From Marinoscillum furvescens DSM 4134 (GTDB lineage Bacteria > Bacteroidota > Bacteroidia > Cytophagales > Cyclobacteriaceae): a DNA stretch of 64,000 nt. The notes beneath the pieces were generated by a model, which worked only from the letters and a program-made list of their open reading frames with translations, was not told where the DNA came from and did not search any database. Below are positions 34,182 to 43,474 of the stretch, piece after piece; positions within the stretch are counted from its first letter, which is position 1, and each line of letters opens with the position of its first letter. The stretch spans positions 1 through 64,000 of the forward strand of contig NZ_QREG01000007.1 in the NCBI RefSeq assembly GCF_003386095.1, written 5' to 3'. Both the position numbers and the translations under genes were made by a program.

Positions 34182-37100
34182 AAAGATTTTTTATCACCAT
34201 AGTGCTCAGTGTTATAACGGTGGCAGGCGTCATGGCGCAGTATTACCACACGCCATTTGGGCACAACAGGATACAGTACAAGCGCTTTGATTGGTATTAT
34301 TACTCTACCAATAACTTCGAGGTGTACTACTACCCCGGTGGTCAGGAGTATGCGAAAGAAGCACTTACTTATTTGGAAAAGGAGTTTACCGAACTCACGG
34401 ATATACTCGGATATGCGCCTTATACCAAAACCAAGATTTTTATTTACAACTCTGTACAGGACCTGCAGCAGAGCAATATTGGGATTGGCGGGGATGTGTT
34501 TACCATAGGTGGTAAAACGGATTTTGTAAAACTACAGGTAGAGCTGGCATACCCTGGTCAGGCATATTTATTTAAAAAAGACATCATACACAACCTGGCA
34601 AAAATCCTAATCAACGACATGATGTTTGGGGGCAGTCTTGCAGAGATCTTTCAAAACTCCTACCTCCTGTCTTTGCCTGAGTGGTTTATAGGTGGTGCCG
34701 CCAGGTATCTGGCGCATGGTTGGTCACAGGATATGGATGACTATGTGCGTGACTACCTGGCACGAAACAATATCAACAAGCTGGTAAAGATTCAAAACGA
34801 GGAAGCCGAAATTGTAGGTCAGTCCATCTGGAATTACATCGCCTTAAAGTACGGGAAAAGCAATATTTCGAACATTCTAAACCTCACCAGAATCATTCGA
34901 AATGAAGAAAACAGTATCTCCAGTACGCTTGGGATTTCTTTCAAGCAGTTTTTGAGCGAATGGAAAAACTACTATCTCATGCAGCAGCAGGAGATCGCCG
35001 AAAACTACCGGGAGGCTGGAGATGAACACATAGTGGCTGGGTATCGAAATAAAGACATAGTGCTGAGCCATGTGAAAATCAACGCACAGGGAGATAAGGT
35101 GGCCTATACCTACCATAAAAACGGGCGCTACAAGGTAAACATGATCGAGCTACCAGAGGGTAAAGAAAAAACCATAGTTAGTGGTGGCTATCTGATCAAT
35201 GATCAGGAGGTAGACTATCACCTGCCGCTGATTGACTGGCAAGACAATGATCACCTTGGTGTACTGTTGTACAAAAGAGGAAACCTCTTTTTGAATACTT
35301 ACAATGTGAACACAGGGGAGAAGTTTCAAAAACCGCTGACCCGATTCCGACAGGTTGAAAGCTTTTCTTTTAATGACAATGGAAAACTGGCGATCATCAG
35401 TGGAGATGTGAGTGGCAGCAACGACCTCTTCTTGATCAGCATGCGCCGCAATGCCTTAAAAAGGATTACTACAGATCTCTACGATGATGTGGATCCAGTG
35501 TTTATCCCGGGTACTGCAGCCATTGTGTTTAGTAGCAACCGGAAAAGCGACTCAGTGAAAGTGCGCAATGTAGACCTGGAAAACATCGATGAAAATTACA
35601 ATTTGTACCTGTATGACCTGGATACTACCACGCATTCTTTTGCGCGCATTACCAACACTTACAGCATAGATCGCAAGCCCATAGCCAAAAATCAAAATGA
35701 GGTTTTTTACCTAAGTGACCAAAAAGGTATTACCAATCTGTATCGCTACAGCTTTTCGGACAGCACCTTTGTGCAAGTGTCCAACTATGAGTTTAGCATA
35801 CTTGACTATGACCTGACATTTGGCAATGATAAACTCACGTTTCTAATGCTGGATCGGGGGCGACCAAAGGTATATGTAGAAAGCCCGTTTGATTTTGGGA
35901 ATCGTATTTTCACTCCGCAGACAGCTCGTCAGCGGCTGCATCAGGCTCGGTTTTTGGCTAGTCGGCTGCCTCGAAAACAGCCCGAACCAGAGCCTGTTGT
36001 AGAAGTAGAAGAGGTAAAAATAGATACCTTGCCAGAAAAGGAGCTTAGCTATTTGGATTCATTGATTTCACCTGATGGCTTTGCTTTCGAGGAAGTGACT
36101 GACGCACCGCAGCAAAGTGATGCAGAGGAAGGGTTTATAGATACTGATAATTATGTCTTTGAAGAGGAGCAGGAACAGGGCAATTCGTCCAGACAGCCTA
36201 GTGCCAGCCGATCCTACAGACCTGAGTCATTCTTCTCTAATTACCGAAAATTTGAGCGTGAATCCCGAGTCATTGGTCCTCAGGCGTATGAGCCCCGCTT
36301 TAGTTTTAACAACCTCATTACGTCGTTTGCCTTTGACCCGATTAGGGGTTTCAGCATATTGCTAGAAACAGAGATCAATGACATTCTGGATAATCACCGG
36401 TTAAATGGAGGCGTGCTTACCAACACAAACCTAAGAAGTGGTCACCTGTATGGAGAGTACCAGTACCTCAAGCATTTGATGGATTTTCATGTGCGGTTTG
36501 ATCGCAATGCTTACATCATTGATGCGAATACCACCTTTATGCGGGGCAATACGCAGGAAGACCTGCTGATACAAAAATATACCCTAAATCAGATTGAGGT
36601 TGGGGCTTCTCTCCCACTTACGAATACGTTTAGGTTTGAGCTCTCGCCTTTTTATGCCAGTACAGAGTTTAACAACCTGCAGTGGGAGGCCGTGATCAAT
36701 AACCCCAACAGCAGTACTCCACTTGCCAAAGACAGTAAGGTGCGGTACTCCGGGCTGAGAGCTGCAATGGTCTTGGACAATACCATTGAAAAAGGTTTTA
36801 ATATTTATCAGGGTACTCGTGGATTGGTAGAATATGAAAACTACCTGAGCCTGGAAGGTAACCGTAACTTTTCGCGTGTCAACGTAGACCTTCGCCATTA
36901 TCAAAAAATACATCGCGAGTTTACATTGGCTGGGCGCTTATTCTATGGGCGCAGTATGGGAGATGCTAAGCCCAACTATATGGTAGGAGGGATGCAAAAC
37001 TGGCTATTTGGATCTTTCGAAGACCAGGGGGCAGAAGACCCGCTGCTAATGAGCAATGCAGTGGATAATTCCCAAATCCTGTTTTCAAAGTTTGTGACCA

Positions 37101-37501
37101 ATTTGAGAGGCTTTGATTTCAACGAGCTGTATGGATCCAATGCTCTGGTGTTCAATGCAGAACTCAGGCTGCCAGTATTCCGGTATTTTTCTAACGGCCC
37201 CATATCTTCGGCTTTCTTACGCAATTTCCAGTTGATCTCTTTTTATGATGTAGGTACTGCATGGACAGGCAAGGCACCATTTAGTCGTGAAACCAGCGCA
37301 TTCACCAAAAAATATGTGGAAGAAGGGTCTGCATTTAGTGCTGAGCTTGCCAATTTTCAAAACCCATGGCTGGCAAGTTATGGGTTTGGGTTACGTACAG
37401 TACTTCTGGGGTATTACCTGAAAGTGGATGTGGCCAAGCCCATAAGAGATTTTGAAATTGGTGACACCAGGATATACCTCACTCTCGGATTAGATTTCTA
37501 A
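34178..37501 (+). CDS. pseudo-peptidase / TolB-like propeller / outer membrane barrel fusion protein
   Basis: A 1107-residue exported protein with signal peptide (ITIVLSVITVAGVMA). Three parts can be read. Residues 25-270 resemble a gluzincin (peptidase MA) domain with LPEWFIGGAARYLAHG, but HExxH is replaced by HNLAK and the downstream Glu by Gly. Residues 285-600 hold TolB/PD40 propeller strands (DPVFIPGTAAIVFSSNRKS). A low-complexity acidic linker follows (600-690). From about 700 to the end is an Omp85/surface-antigen-like barrel with LRGFDFNELYGSNALVF and a last residue Phe. It is known in Bacteroidota only as TolB-like or hypothetical; function is unknown. It is coupled to the FAD gene by ATGA and followed closely by yicC. 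Confidence 0.8.
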   Translation: MKRFFITIVLSVITVAGVMAQYYHTPFGHNRIQYKRFDWYYYSTNNFEVYYYPGGQEYAKEALTYLEKEFTELTDILGYAPYTKTKIFIYNSVQDLQQSNIGIGGDVFTIGGKTDFVKLQVELAYPGQAYLFKKDIIHNLAKILINDMMFGGSLAEIFQNSYLLSLPEWFIGGAARYLAHGWSQDMDDYVRDYLARNNINKLVKIQNEEAEIVGQSIWNYIALKYGKSNISNILNLTRIIRNEENSISSTLGISFKQFLSEWKNYYLMQQQEIAENYREAGDEHIVAGYRNKDIVLSHVKINAQGDKVAYTYHKNGRYKVNMIELPEGKEKTIVSGGYLINDQEVDYHLPLIDWQDNDHLGVLLYKRGNLFLNTYNVNTGEKFQKPLTRFRQVESFSFNDNGKLAIISGDVSGSNDLFLISMRRNALKRITTDLYDDVDPVFIPGTAAIVFSSNRKSDSVKVRNVDLENIDENYNLYLYDLDTTTHSFARITNTYSIDRKPIAKNQNEVFYLSDQKGITNLYRYSFSDSTFVQVSNYEFSILDYDLTFGNDKLTFLMLDRGRPKVYVESPFDFGNRIFTPQTARQRLHQARFLASRLPRKQPEPEPVVEVEEVKIDTLPEKELSYLDSLISPDGFAFEEVTDAPQQSDAEEGFIDTDNYVFEEEQEQGNSSRQPSASRSYRPESFFSNYRKFERESRVIGPQAYEPRFSFNNLITSFAFDPIRGFSILLETEINDILDNHRLNGGVLTNTNLRSGHLYGEYQYLKHLMDFHVRFDRNAYIIDANTTFMRGNTQEDLLIQKYTLNQIEVGASLPLTNTFRFELSPFYASTEFNNLQWEAVINNPNSSTPLAKDSKVRYSGLRAAMVLDNTIEKGFNIYQGTRGLVEYENYLSLEGNRNFSRVNVDLRHYQKIHREFTLAGRLFYGRSMGDAKPNYMVGGMQNWLFGSFEDQGAEDPLLMSNAVDNSQILFSKFVTNLRGFDFNELYGSNALVFNAELRLPVFRYFSNGPISSAFLRNFQLISFYDVGTAWTGKAPFSRETSAFTKKYVEEGSAFSAELANFQNPWLASYGFGLRTVLLGYYLKVDVAKPIRDFEIGDTRIYLTLGLDF

Positions 37502-37509
37502 ATTTGCGA

Positions 37510-38382
37510 ATGCTTTATTCAATGACAGGGTTTGGGTCTGCTGAGGCAGAGTCCAACAGCTACCGGATCAAGGTAGAGATCAAAACACTTAATAGTAAGT
37601 TTCTGGACTTCAACGTGAAGTTGCCAAGAGAACTCACAGAGCGTGAGCCAGACATCAAAGCAATGATCACCCAACACCTGAAGCGAGGCAAGGTAAATCT
37701 AAACATTGAACTCACGCCAGTAGGCATACAGGAGCCCAATGTGATGATCAATAAGGAGCTTTTTAAAAGCTACTTTGAGCAGTATCAGCAGATGGCTTTC
37801 GAAGTGCAGGCAGATGCAAAGGACCTATTTCGTCTGGCACTCAACTCCCCCGATGTAATCGTAAGTAAAAATGATACGGAGGCCGTAGACTGGGCTTTTG
37901 TACAGAGTGCTGTGCAGGAAGCCATTGACAAGTGCAATAACTTTCGCAGTGCTGAAGGAAAAATACTTCAGGAGAAACTATCTAGCTATCTGGACGGCAT
38001 ACAGCAAGGACTGGAAGAGGTGACCTCACGAGATCCTGAGCGCATACAAGCCATACGCGACCGCATAGCGGCCAACATAGAAGAAATCAAAGAAAAAACG
38101 CAGGTAGACCAAAATCGGTTTGAGCAAGAGCTGGTTTATTATGTGGAAAAGCTAGACATCACAGAAGAAAAGGTGAGGCTGGCACGCCACATAGAATACT
38201 TCCGAGAAGTAATGGGGCAAGGTGAATCTCAGGGGAAAAAGCTCGGCTTTATATCTCAGGAGATAGGGCGTGAAATCAACACTATCGGTGCCAAAGCCAA
38301 TGATGCAGTGATCCAACGTGCTGTGGTACAAATGAAAGATGAGCTGGAAAAGATTAAAGAACAGTCGATGAATATCATCTAA
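37510..38382 (+). CDS. yicC: YicC family endoribonuclease
   Basis: A 290-residue protein of the YicC/YloC family, shown in Escherichia coli to act as an endoribonuclease on structured RNA. Visible are the invariant start SMTGFGSAEAESNSYRIKVEIKTLNS, the LNSPDV segment, the coiled middle, and the strongly conserved end GKKLGFISQEIGREINTIGAKANDAVIQ. The ATG at 37510 is used; a TTG two codons upstream is possible. Only 8 nt separate it from the barrel protein, so all three genes from 33135 may share a transcript. A strong inverted repeat follows. Confidence 0.94.
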   Translation: MLYSMTGFGSAEAESNSYRIKVEIKTLNSKFLDFNVKLPRELTEREPDIKAMITQHLKRGKVNLNIELTPVGIQEPNVMINKELFKSYFEQYQQMAFEVQADAKDLFRLALNSPDVIVSKNDTEAVDWAFVQSAVQEAIDKCNNFRSAEGKILQEKLSSYLDGIQQGLEEVTSRDPERIQAIRDRIAANIEEIKEKTQVDQNRFEQELVYYVEKLDITEEKVRLARHIEYFREVMGQGESQGKKLGFISQEIGREINTIGAKANDAVIQRAVVQMKDELEKIKEQSMNII

Positions 38383-38386
38383 AATA

Positions 38387-38435
38387 CACTGTCTCAAAAG
38401 CTTGTTTTCACTTGAAACCTGCTTTTGAGACAGTG
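38387..38435. terminator. 15-bp perfect inverted repeat between convergent genes
   Basis: CACTGTCTCAAAAGC and GCTTTTGAGACAGTG flank a 19-nt loop, exactly between the stops of yicC and the DUF2911 gene. It can act as a two-way terminator or transcript-end protector, but lacks a T-run on either strand. Confidence 0.6.
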
Positions 38436-38442
38436 GTTGTGC

Positions 38443-38970
38443 TTATTCAGCTTTTATGGTAAATGGCACAGAGAGGTCGGCCCAGTTGAGGCTGGCGCTA
38501 CCGTCTTCATTCACCTCTATGGTGAAGCGTTCATAGAATTTATCAGATTTTTCAGGTTTGGCTGTCACTCGGAGGAAATCCTGCGATTCGTCATAGTCAT
38601 AAGCTCCCCATTGTTTCCACTTTTCATTGAAAATAAGGGTCCACTCGTTTTCGCCAGGTATGGTGAAAAACCCATATTTCCCTGTCGAAAGTGATTCACC
38701 ATTGATAGTGACATCATCAGAAACTTCTATCCAGCTGGCTTCATTGGCACCAGTGCGCCATACTTTACCATAAGGCACCAGTCCATCCCATATTTTTCTG
38801 CCTTTTACAGCAGGTTGGCTGTAGTTGATCGTTACATCCACATCACCTACGGTGGCATTGGTTTCGGCAGGGGGGCTTGGCCGGTTGCTTTTATCCTGGG
38901 CGATTCCCTGAAATGCCACGAGGCAAATCAGTGCAATCATTGCGACTAGCTTGTTGTGTTTTTGGTTCAT
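38443..38970 (-). CDS. DUF2911 domain-containing exported protein
   Basis: A 175-residue exported protein: signal peptide with MIALICLVAFQGIA, then the DUF2911 domain with INYSQPAVKGRKIWDGLVPY, GKVWRTGANEASWIEVSDDV, LSTGKYGFFTIPG and EWTLIFNEKWKQWGAYDYDE. The family is widespread in Bacteroidota, sometimes followed by TPR repeats, which are lacking here. The function is unknown. The ATG at 38970 is the one giving a signal peptide; the frame extends far upstream but without protein-like sequence. It is divergent from the lipoprotein gene at 39155. Confidence 0.88.
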   Translation of the reverse strand: MNQKHNKLVAMIALICLVAFQGIAQDKSNRPSPPAETNATVGDVDVTINYSQPAVKGRKIWDGLVPYGKVWRTGANEASWIEVSDDVTINGESLSTGKYGFFTIPGENEWTLIFNEKWKQWGAYDYDESQDFLRVTAKPEKSDKFYERFTIEVNEDGSASLNWADLSVPFTIKAE

Positions 38971-39154
38971 AGGTCTAAAAATTGTTTTTAGTCTTTCACG
39001 ACAAATGACCAGCGAAGGTTGTGCATCGAAGCTGACGCCTAAAAATGGATAGGATTTAGCTGCTGACCTTGTCAGGAAAAAAACGGAAATCGCTATATTG
39101 TCATAAAACCAGTAAGAGGAGGACCCTCCAGCGTCAAACCTAACAGTAAAAGCC

Positions 39155-39724
39155 ATGAAACATTTCTTTCCACTTGCAGCCCTTATCCTCGTTTTCGCTG
39201 CTTGCTCATCGGAAGTAAGCAAGGAAAAGCGCCCGCTCGTAGATGCCATTCAAAAAAAAGTACGAGACATAGATGCAAATCATCGGGTGAGTATTCGTGA
39301 GGATGATTTTCATAAAGGTGATTCTATCTACAAAATCAGAGGGTATTTTATGGATGATGAGCTACTCAAACTTGTGGGAGTGTTGCATACCCCGCGTATA
39401 GAGCGGGATGATTATTTTTATTTTGACAAGCACGAGCCAATTTTTAGTGGGCATCTGGTAGTCTTACGTGATGACAAATTAGCTGCTGAGTACAAATACT
39501 ATTATGGTGAGGAGGGTTATGTAGACGAAGCGTTGTTTTGGGAAGATCACTACCAACCAGGCAAGCATTTTCCTCACGAACACTTCGAGGAGTTTGAGCC
39601 GGACAGAGACTCGCTCAGAAAAGCTGAGGAGGAGCGTTTGCAGTTTTTCTTAACCAAGCTAGATTTGGAAGGGTTTGAGATCAGACACCTTAACGAAAAC
39701 CTGGAAGCGAATACAGAACGATAA
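39155..39724 (+). CDS. hypothetical lipoprotein
   Basis: A 189-residue protein with a clear lipobox (LVFAACSS, Cys17) and a highly charged, soluble remainder rich in Glu, Asp, Lys and His (YQPGKHFPHEHFEEFEPDRD). No domain is recognised. It would sit in the periplasm or on the outer membrane. The mazG-like gene begins 8 nt after its stop, so it may be the first gene of a short operon with mazG, DUF2721 and YciI genes. Confidence 0.75.
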   Translation: MKHFFPLAALILVFAACSSEVSKEKRPLVDAIQKKVRDIDANHRVSIREDDFHKGDSIYKIRGYFMDDELLKLVGVLHTPRIERDDYFYFDKHEPIFSGHLVVLRDDKLAAEYKYYYGEEGYVDEALFWEDHYQPGKHFPHEHFEEFEPDRDSLRKAEEERLQFFLTKLDLEGFEIRHLNENLEANTER

Positions 39725-39732
39725 ACAAAACT

Positions 39733-40059
39733 ATGACCATAGCGGAAGCACAGGAGCAGGTAGATGAATGGATCAACACAGTAGGAGTGCGCTATTTCAA
39801 TGAGCTGACCAATATGACCATCCTAACCGAAGAGGTGGGGGAGCTGGCTCGAATTATGGCTCGTAAATACGGTGAGCAGTCATTTAAGGAGTCCGATAAG
39901 GGGCACGATCTGGGGGATGAAATGGCTGATGTACTGTGGGTGCTCATTTGCCTGGCCAATCAAACCGGAGTGGACCTGACAGAGGCTCTGAAGAAGAACT
40001 TCGAGAAGAAAAACATTCGTGATGCCACACGTCACAAAACCAACGATAAACTGAATTAA
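39733..40059 (+). CDS. MazG-like nucleotide pyrophosphohydrolase
   Basis: A single-domain, 108-residue all-alpha NTP pyrophosphatase that would hydrolyse (d)NTPs to monophosphates and clear non-canonical nucleotides. The metal motif ExxE...ExxD is present as LTEEVGELARIMARKY and LGDEMADVLW. It is shorter than classical two-domain MazG and closer to the dimeric MazG-like/dUTPase-type proteins. The TAA stop shares its final A with the ATG of the next gene (TAATG), which indicates coupling. Confidence 0.9.
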   Translation: MTIAEAQEQVDEWINTVGVRYFNELTNMTILTEEVGELARIMARKYGEQSFKESDKGHDLGDEMADVLWVLICLANQTGVDLTEALKKNFEKKNIRDATRHKTNDKLN

Positions 40060-40466
40060 TGGAGATTTCACTCACCACACCAGCATTGTTGTTTCCTGCT
40101 ATTTCACTGTTATTGCTGGCGTATACCAATCGTTTTCTTGCGATAGCCAACATCATTCGTCAGCTGCACAAAATGCATCTGGACAACCCCAAGAAAATTC
40201 TGGAGGGGCAAATGCAAAATCTTCGGCGAAGGCTGTTTCTTATTCGCACCATGCAGTTTTTTGGCGTGGCCAGTCTGTTTCTTTGCGTGCTCGCCATGTT
40301 TTTTATTTATATGAAAGTAGGAGAATGGGGAAGCTATACTTTTGGTGTATCTCTCGTGTTTTTACTGCTTTCTTTATTTATTTCGCTGCGAGAAATCCAA
40401 CTCTCCACTAAAGCACTGGAAATAGAGCTGAGTGACATGGAGTTTGGTTCGAAACTGAAATTTTAA
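40059..40466 (+). CDS. DUF2721 membrane protein
   Basis: A 135-residue inner-membrane protein with an N-terminal helix (TPALLFPAISLLLLAY), a basic cytoplasmic stretch (QNLRRRLFLIRTMQF) and two further helices (VASLFLCVLAMFFIYM and FGVSLVFLLLSLFISL). It fits DUF2721, of unknown function. Its start overlaps the mazG-like stop by one base and the YciI gene follows after 3 nt. Confidence 0.85.
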   Translation: MEISLTTPALLFPAISLLLLAYTNRFLAIANIIRQLHKMHLDNPKKILEGQMQNLRRRLFLIRTMQFFGVASLFLCVLAMFFIYMKVGEWGSYTFGVSLVFLLLSLFISLREIQLSTKALEIELSDMEFGSKLKF

Positions 40467-40469
40467 GCT

Positions 40470-40757
40470 ATGCAATACCTAGTCATCGGGCGTGACCATG
40501 CCACAGAAGGACCTCAAAGAAGAAAAGAACAACGTGCCGCACATCTTGAAGGAGCCAAAAAGCTAAAAGAGGAAGGGAAACTCCTATACGCTGTAGCCAT
40601 GATAGAAGAAGGGCAGATGAAAGGCTCAGTGATGGTGATGGACTTTGATACACCAGCGGAGCTTGAAGCATGGAAAGCCGAAGAGCCTTACATCACTGGT
40701 GGCGTATGGGATCAGATAGAAATCACTGAGTGTGCCGTAGCTCCTATTTTTGGGTAA
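40470..40757 (+). CDS. YciI family protein
   Basis: A 95-residue small alpha/beta protein of the YciI (dimeric ferredoxin-like) family: MQYLVIGRDH at the start, RAAHLEGAKKL, and the DFDTPAELEAWKAEEPYITGG core. Members are thought to be small hydrolases or sensors; no substrate is known. It ends with a 14-nt overlap into convergent comB. Confidence 0.88.
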   Translation: MQYLVIGRDHATEGPQRRKEQRAAHLEGAKKLKEEGKLLYAVAMIEEGQMKGSVMVMDFDTPAELEAWKAEEPYITGGVWDQIEITECAVAPIFG

Positions 40758-41457
40758 GGCTGGTTATTTCCCCGTTTTCATAGATAGGCACTACGTCAAA
40801 CTTACTTTGCTGCATGCACAGCTCCAGGTCCTTTGCCACGCCAAATCCCGCCAGACGAGCAGCATGAGCTGAATTGTTGGCGATTTTCATTAGGTCGGTT
40901 TGGTTGGCACGAAATAGTTCATGTGCCAGTAGCGCCGCATCTCCCGTATGTGCATGGGTGCCCGATAGTTCAGCGATCAGGGCACCGGCATAGAGCGTGT
41001 CTTCGATGTTTACTGTGCCTTTCCATCCCGCACAGTGGATCAATACGTCACTGTTTTTTTGCTGTATGTGACGAGCAACTGCACTAAGGTTTAAGAATGC
41101 GCCGATGATGATTTCTTTGGCACCTTCAGATGCCAGAATAGTTCGTGTGCCATTGGTGGTAGTCACCGCGATAGATTGCTTCTGAAACTCTTCGCGCATG
41201 TATTCATAGGGAGAGTTGCCAATGGTGAAGCCCTCTACCTTGATGCCTCCACGTTCGCCTGCCGTTACCATTCCTTTAGCTCCCAGTTGCAAGCACTCTT
41301 CTACAGTCGCAACCGGGTGGATGGATTGCACTCCATGTGCCATACCAGTAACCATACAAGAGGTAGCGCGGAAAATGTCCACCACCACGGCAATTTTACC
41401 GCTAAGGTCGTGCTGGTGGATGAGTTCTGGAGTGAGGCAGACTTCTACTTGATTCAT
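40744..41457 (-). CDS. comB: 2-phosphosulfolactate phosphatase family protein (ComB)
   Basis: A 237-residue ComB-family protein. In methanogens ComB removes phosphate from 2-phosphosulfolactate during coenzyme M synthesis. Seen here: [39 protein letters not shown] and [12 protein letters not shown], all family hallmarks. Bacteroidota lack coenzyme M, so the product is more likely sulfolactate for another route; sulfonate lipids of gliding bacteria are a possible link (inference only). Its ATG overlaps the gcvT stop (ATGA), which implies joint expression with gcvT. Confidence 0.88.
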   Translation of the reverse strand: MNQVEVCLTPELIHQHDLSGKIAVVVDIFRATSCMVTGMAHGVQSIHPVATVEECLQLGAKGMVTAGERGGIKVEGFTIGNSPYEYMREEFQKQSIAVTTTNGTRTILASEGAKEIIIGAFLNLSAVARHIQQKNSDVLIHCAGWKGTVNIEDTLYAGALIAELSGTHAHTGDAALLAHELFRANQTDLMKIANNSAHAARLAGFGVAKDLELCMQQSKFDVVPIYENGEITSLTQK

Positions 41458-42536
41458 TTGATAAATGGTGGCTTAGTGACTTGTGCTGCTAGTTGTTTGT
41501 TTCTTACAGCGATAAACAGTTGTTGGCCTGGTTTATGGTTGCCCATGGTTACATAGCCAAGCCCTATTCCTTTGTTTAGTGTGGGCGACATAGTGCCTGA
41601 GGTGACCTGGCCGATGGTGTTTCCAGCTGCATCGAGGATGTCATATCCCTGGCGTGGGATGCCTTTGTCCACCATTTCAAAGCCTACCAGTCGACGAGTG
41701 ATGCCTTCCTCCTTTTGGCGAGCCAAAGCATCGCTGTTGACAAAGTCTTTGGTGAACTTGGTGATCCATCCCAGACCTGCTTCCAGTGGGCTCGTTTCAT
41801 CAGTGATGTCGTTGCCATACAGGCAAAAGCCCATTTCTAGTCGCAGTGTATCGCGAGCTCCCAGTCCAATAGGTTTGATGTCAAATTCGGCACCTGCTTC
41901 GAAAATAGCTTTCCAAACTTCTTCGGCATCTGTGGCGTCTACATAGAGCTCAAATCCTCCCGCACCTGTGTAACCAGTACCCGAAATGATCATTTCTTTT
42001 CCCGCAAGTGTGCCTGTTGCAAAATGATAAAATTTGATGGTGCTGAGTTCTAGCTCCGTGAGCTTCTGCAAAGTGGCTACCGCTTTAGGGCCTTGTACGG
42101 CAAACAGTACGGTCTCATCGGAGAGGTTTTCCATCTTAGCATCAAAGGTGTTGTGCTGCTGTATCCAGTTCCAGTCCTTTTCGATGTTGGAGGCGTTTAC
42201 CACCAGCATGTATTCTTCTGCACCAAAACGGTAAACGATTAGGTCATCTACGATCCCGCCTTTGTCATTTGGTAGGCAAGAGTACTGTGCCTGTCCGTCA
42301 ACGATTTTGGAAGCATCGTTTGAAGTTACCTTCTGGATAAGGTCCAATGCGCCCGGGCCAGAGATTTTAAACTCCCCCATGTGTGAGACATCAAAAACAC
42401 CCACACTATTGCGCACCTGATGGTGTTCTTCTTTGTCCGAACTGTAGCGCACAGGCATTTCATAGCCTGCAAAAGGCACCATTTTTCCGCCGAGGGAAAC
42501 GTGTAAGTCGTGTAGAGGTATTTTTTTGGATGTCAT
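41454..42536 (-). CDS. gcvT: aminomethyltransferase (glycine cleavage T protein)
   Basis: T protein of the glycine cleavage system, which moves the aminomethyl carbon to tetrahydrofolate and releases ammonia. The 360 residues show the family N terminus [57 protein letters not shown] and the C-terminal folate-binding barrel. Other gcv genes (gcvP, gcvH) are not in the window, which is usual in Bacteroidota. No glycine riboswitch is evident upstream; a -7 box lies at 42556-42563. Confidence 0.96.
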   Translation of the reverse strand: MTSKKIPLHDLHVSLGGKMVPFAGYEMPVRYSSDKEEHHQVRNSVGVFDVSHMGEFKISGPGALDLIQKVTSNDASKIVDGQAQYSCLPNDKGGIVDDLIVYRFGAEEYMLVVNASNIEKDWNWIQQHNTFDAKMENLSDETVLFAVQGPKAVATLQKLTELELSTIKFYHFATGTLAGKEMIISGTGYTGAGGFELYVDATDAEEVWKAIFEAGAEFDIKPIGLGARDTLRLEMGFCLYGNDITDETSPLEAGLGWITKFTKDFVNSDALARQKEEGITRRLVGFEMVDKGIPRQGYDILDAAGNTIGQVTSGTMSPTLNKGIGLGYVTMGNHKPGQQLFIAVRNKQLAAQVTKPPFIK

Positions 42537-42555
42537 GGGTGTAATGTTTTGCCGG

Positions 42556-42563
42556 CAAAAATA
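42556..42563 (-). promoter_or_regulatory. -7 box of gcvT-comB
   Basis: TATTTTTG on the minus strand fits TAnnTTTG and lies 19 nt before the gcvT ATG. Confidence 0.55.
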
Positions 42564-42605
42564 GAAAAAACTATAAAAGCCGGGATTTAGGGTTAAATAG
42601 AATGA

Positions 42606-43382
42606 TTAGGCCTTCAGGTCAATAGACACCGGGCAGTGATCCGACCCAAATCGATCATTGTGGATCTCAGCGCTTTTCACCTGATCTTTAAGGCGCTCAC
42701 TTACCAGGAAATAATCTATACGCCAGCCCACATTGCGCTCACGTGCTTTGAACTTGTAGTTCCACCAGGAGTATTTCACCTCTTCGGGATAGAAGTGACG
42801 GAAGGTGTCTACAAAGCCAGCGCTCAGGATGTTGTCCAGGCCATCGATTTCCGTTTGGGTATAGCCAGAGGTTTTGTTGTAGTTAGCCTTTGGTCTGGCA
42901 ATGTCTATTTCACGGTGGGCTACGTTGAGGTCACCACAGACTATTACCGGCTTCTTTTCGTCCAATGCCATAAGGTGGTCACGGAAGGCTACATCCCAGG
43001 TGGCCCGATAGTCCAGACGCTTCATGCCTGCACCGGAGTTGGGCGTGTATACTGTTACTAAAAAGAAATTGTCGAATTCGGCTGTGATTACTCGTCCTTC
43101 TTGATCGTGCTCTTCGATGCCCATGTCGTAGGTCACAGAAATCGGCTCGTTTTTTGTCAGAATTGCAGTTCCTGAATATCCTTTTCGGGCTTTACTTGAA
43201 TTGATATATGCTTTGTAATCGGGCAGTGTGTCCAGAGCTGTTTTAGCATCCTCGGGCTGAGCCTTAGTCTCTTGAAGGCACAAGATGTCAGGATTCATCT
43301 CTTTTACATCCGTGAGAAAATCTTTCTTGATGATTGCGCGGATACCGTTTACGTTCCAGGAAATAAGCTTCAGGTCAGCCAT
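42606..43382 (-). CDS. xth: exodeoxyribonuclease III / AP endonuclease
   Basis: Mg-dependent base-excision-repair nuclease, 258 residues, of the ExoA/ExoIII group. The endonuclease/exonuclease/phosphatase fold motifs are complete: ISWNVNGIRA (catalytic Asn), LCLQETKA (metal Glu), VVCGDLNVAHREIDIA (Asp and Asn), SWWNYKFKARERNVGWRIDY and the final GSDHCPVSIDL with the catalytic His. It is a single gene with about 70 nt on one side and 90 nt on the other. Confidence 0.96.
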   Translation of the reverse strand: MADLKLISWNVNGIRAIIKKDFLTDVKEMNPDILCLQETKAQPEDAKTALDTLPDYKAYINSSKARKGYSGTAILTKNEPISVTYDMGIEEHDQEGRVITAEFDNFFLVTVYTPNSGAGMKRLDYRATWDVAFRDHLMALDEKKPVIVCGDLNVAHREIDIARPKANYNKTSGYTQTEIDGLDNILSAGFVDTFRHFYPEEVKYSWWNYKFKARERNVGWRIDYFLVSERLKDQVKSAEIHNDRFGSDHCPVSIDLKA

Positions 43383-43474
43383 AGGAATAAGGTGTTTACT
43401 TTATTTTTTACGGCTCGAAGTTAATAACTCATTTCGGAAAGCACGATAATTGGGAGGTAATCCCACACGATTTG

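Noticed and set aside
38971-39249. N-terminal extension of the DUF2911 gene
   Set aside because: The extension overlaps the divergent lipoprotein gene and its promoter region and would bury the signal peptide.
42537-42605. Glycine riboswitch upstream of gcvT
   Set aside because: The 69-nt gap holds a promoter box close to the start and is too short for a glycine riboswitch.
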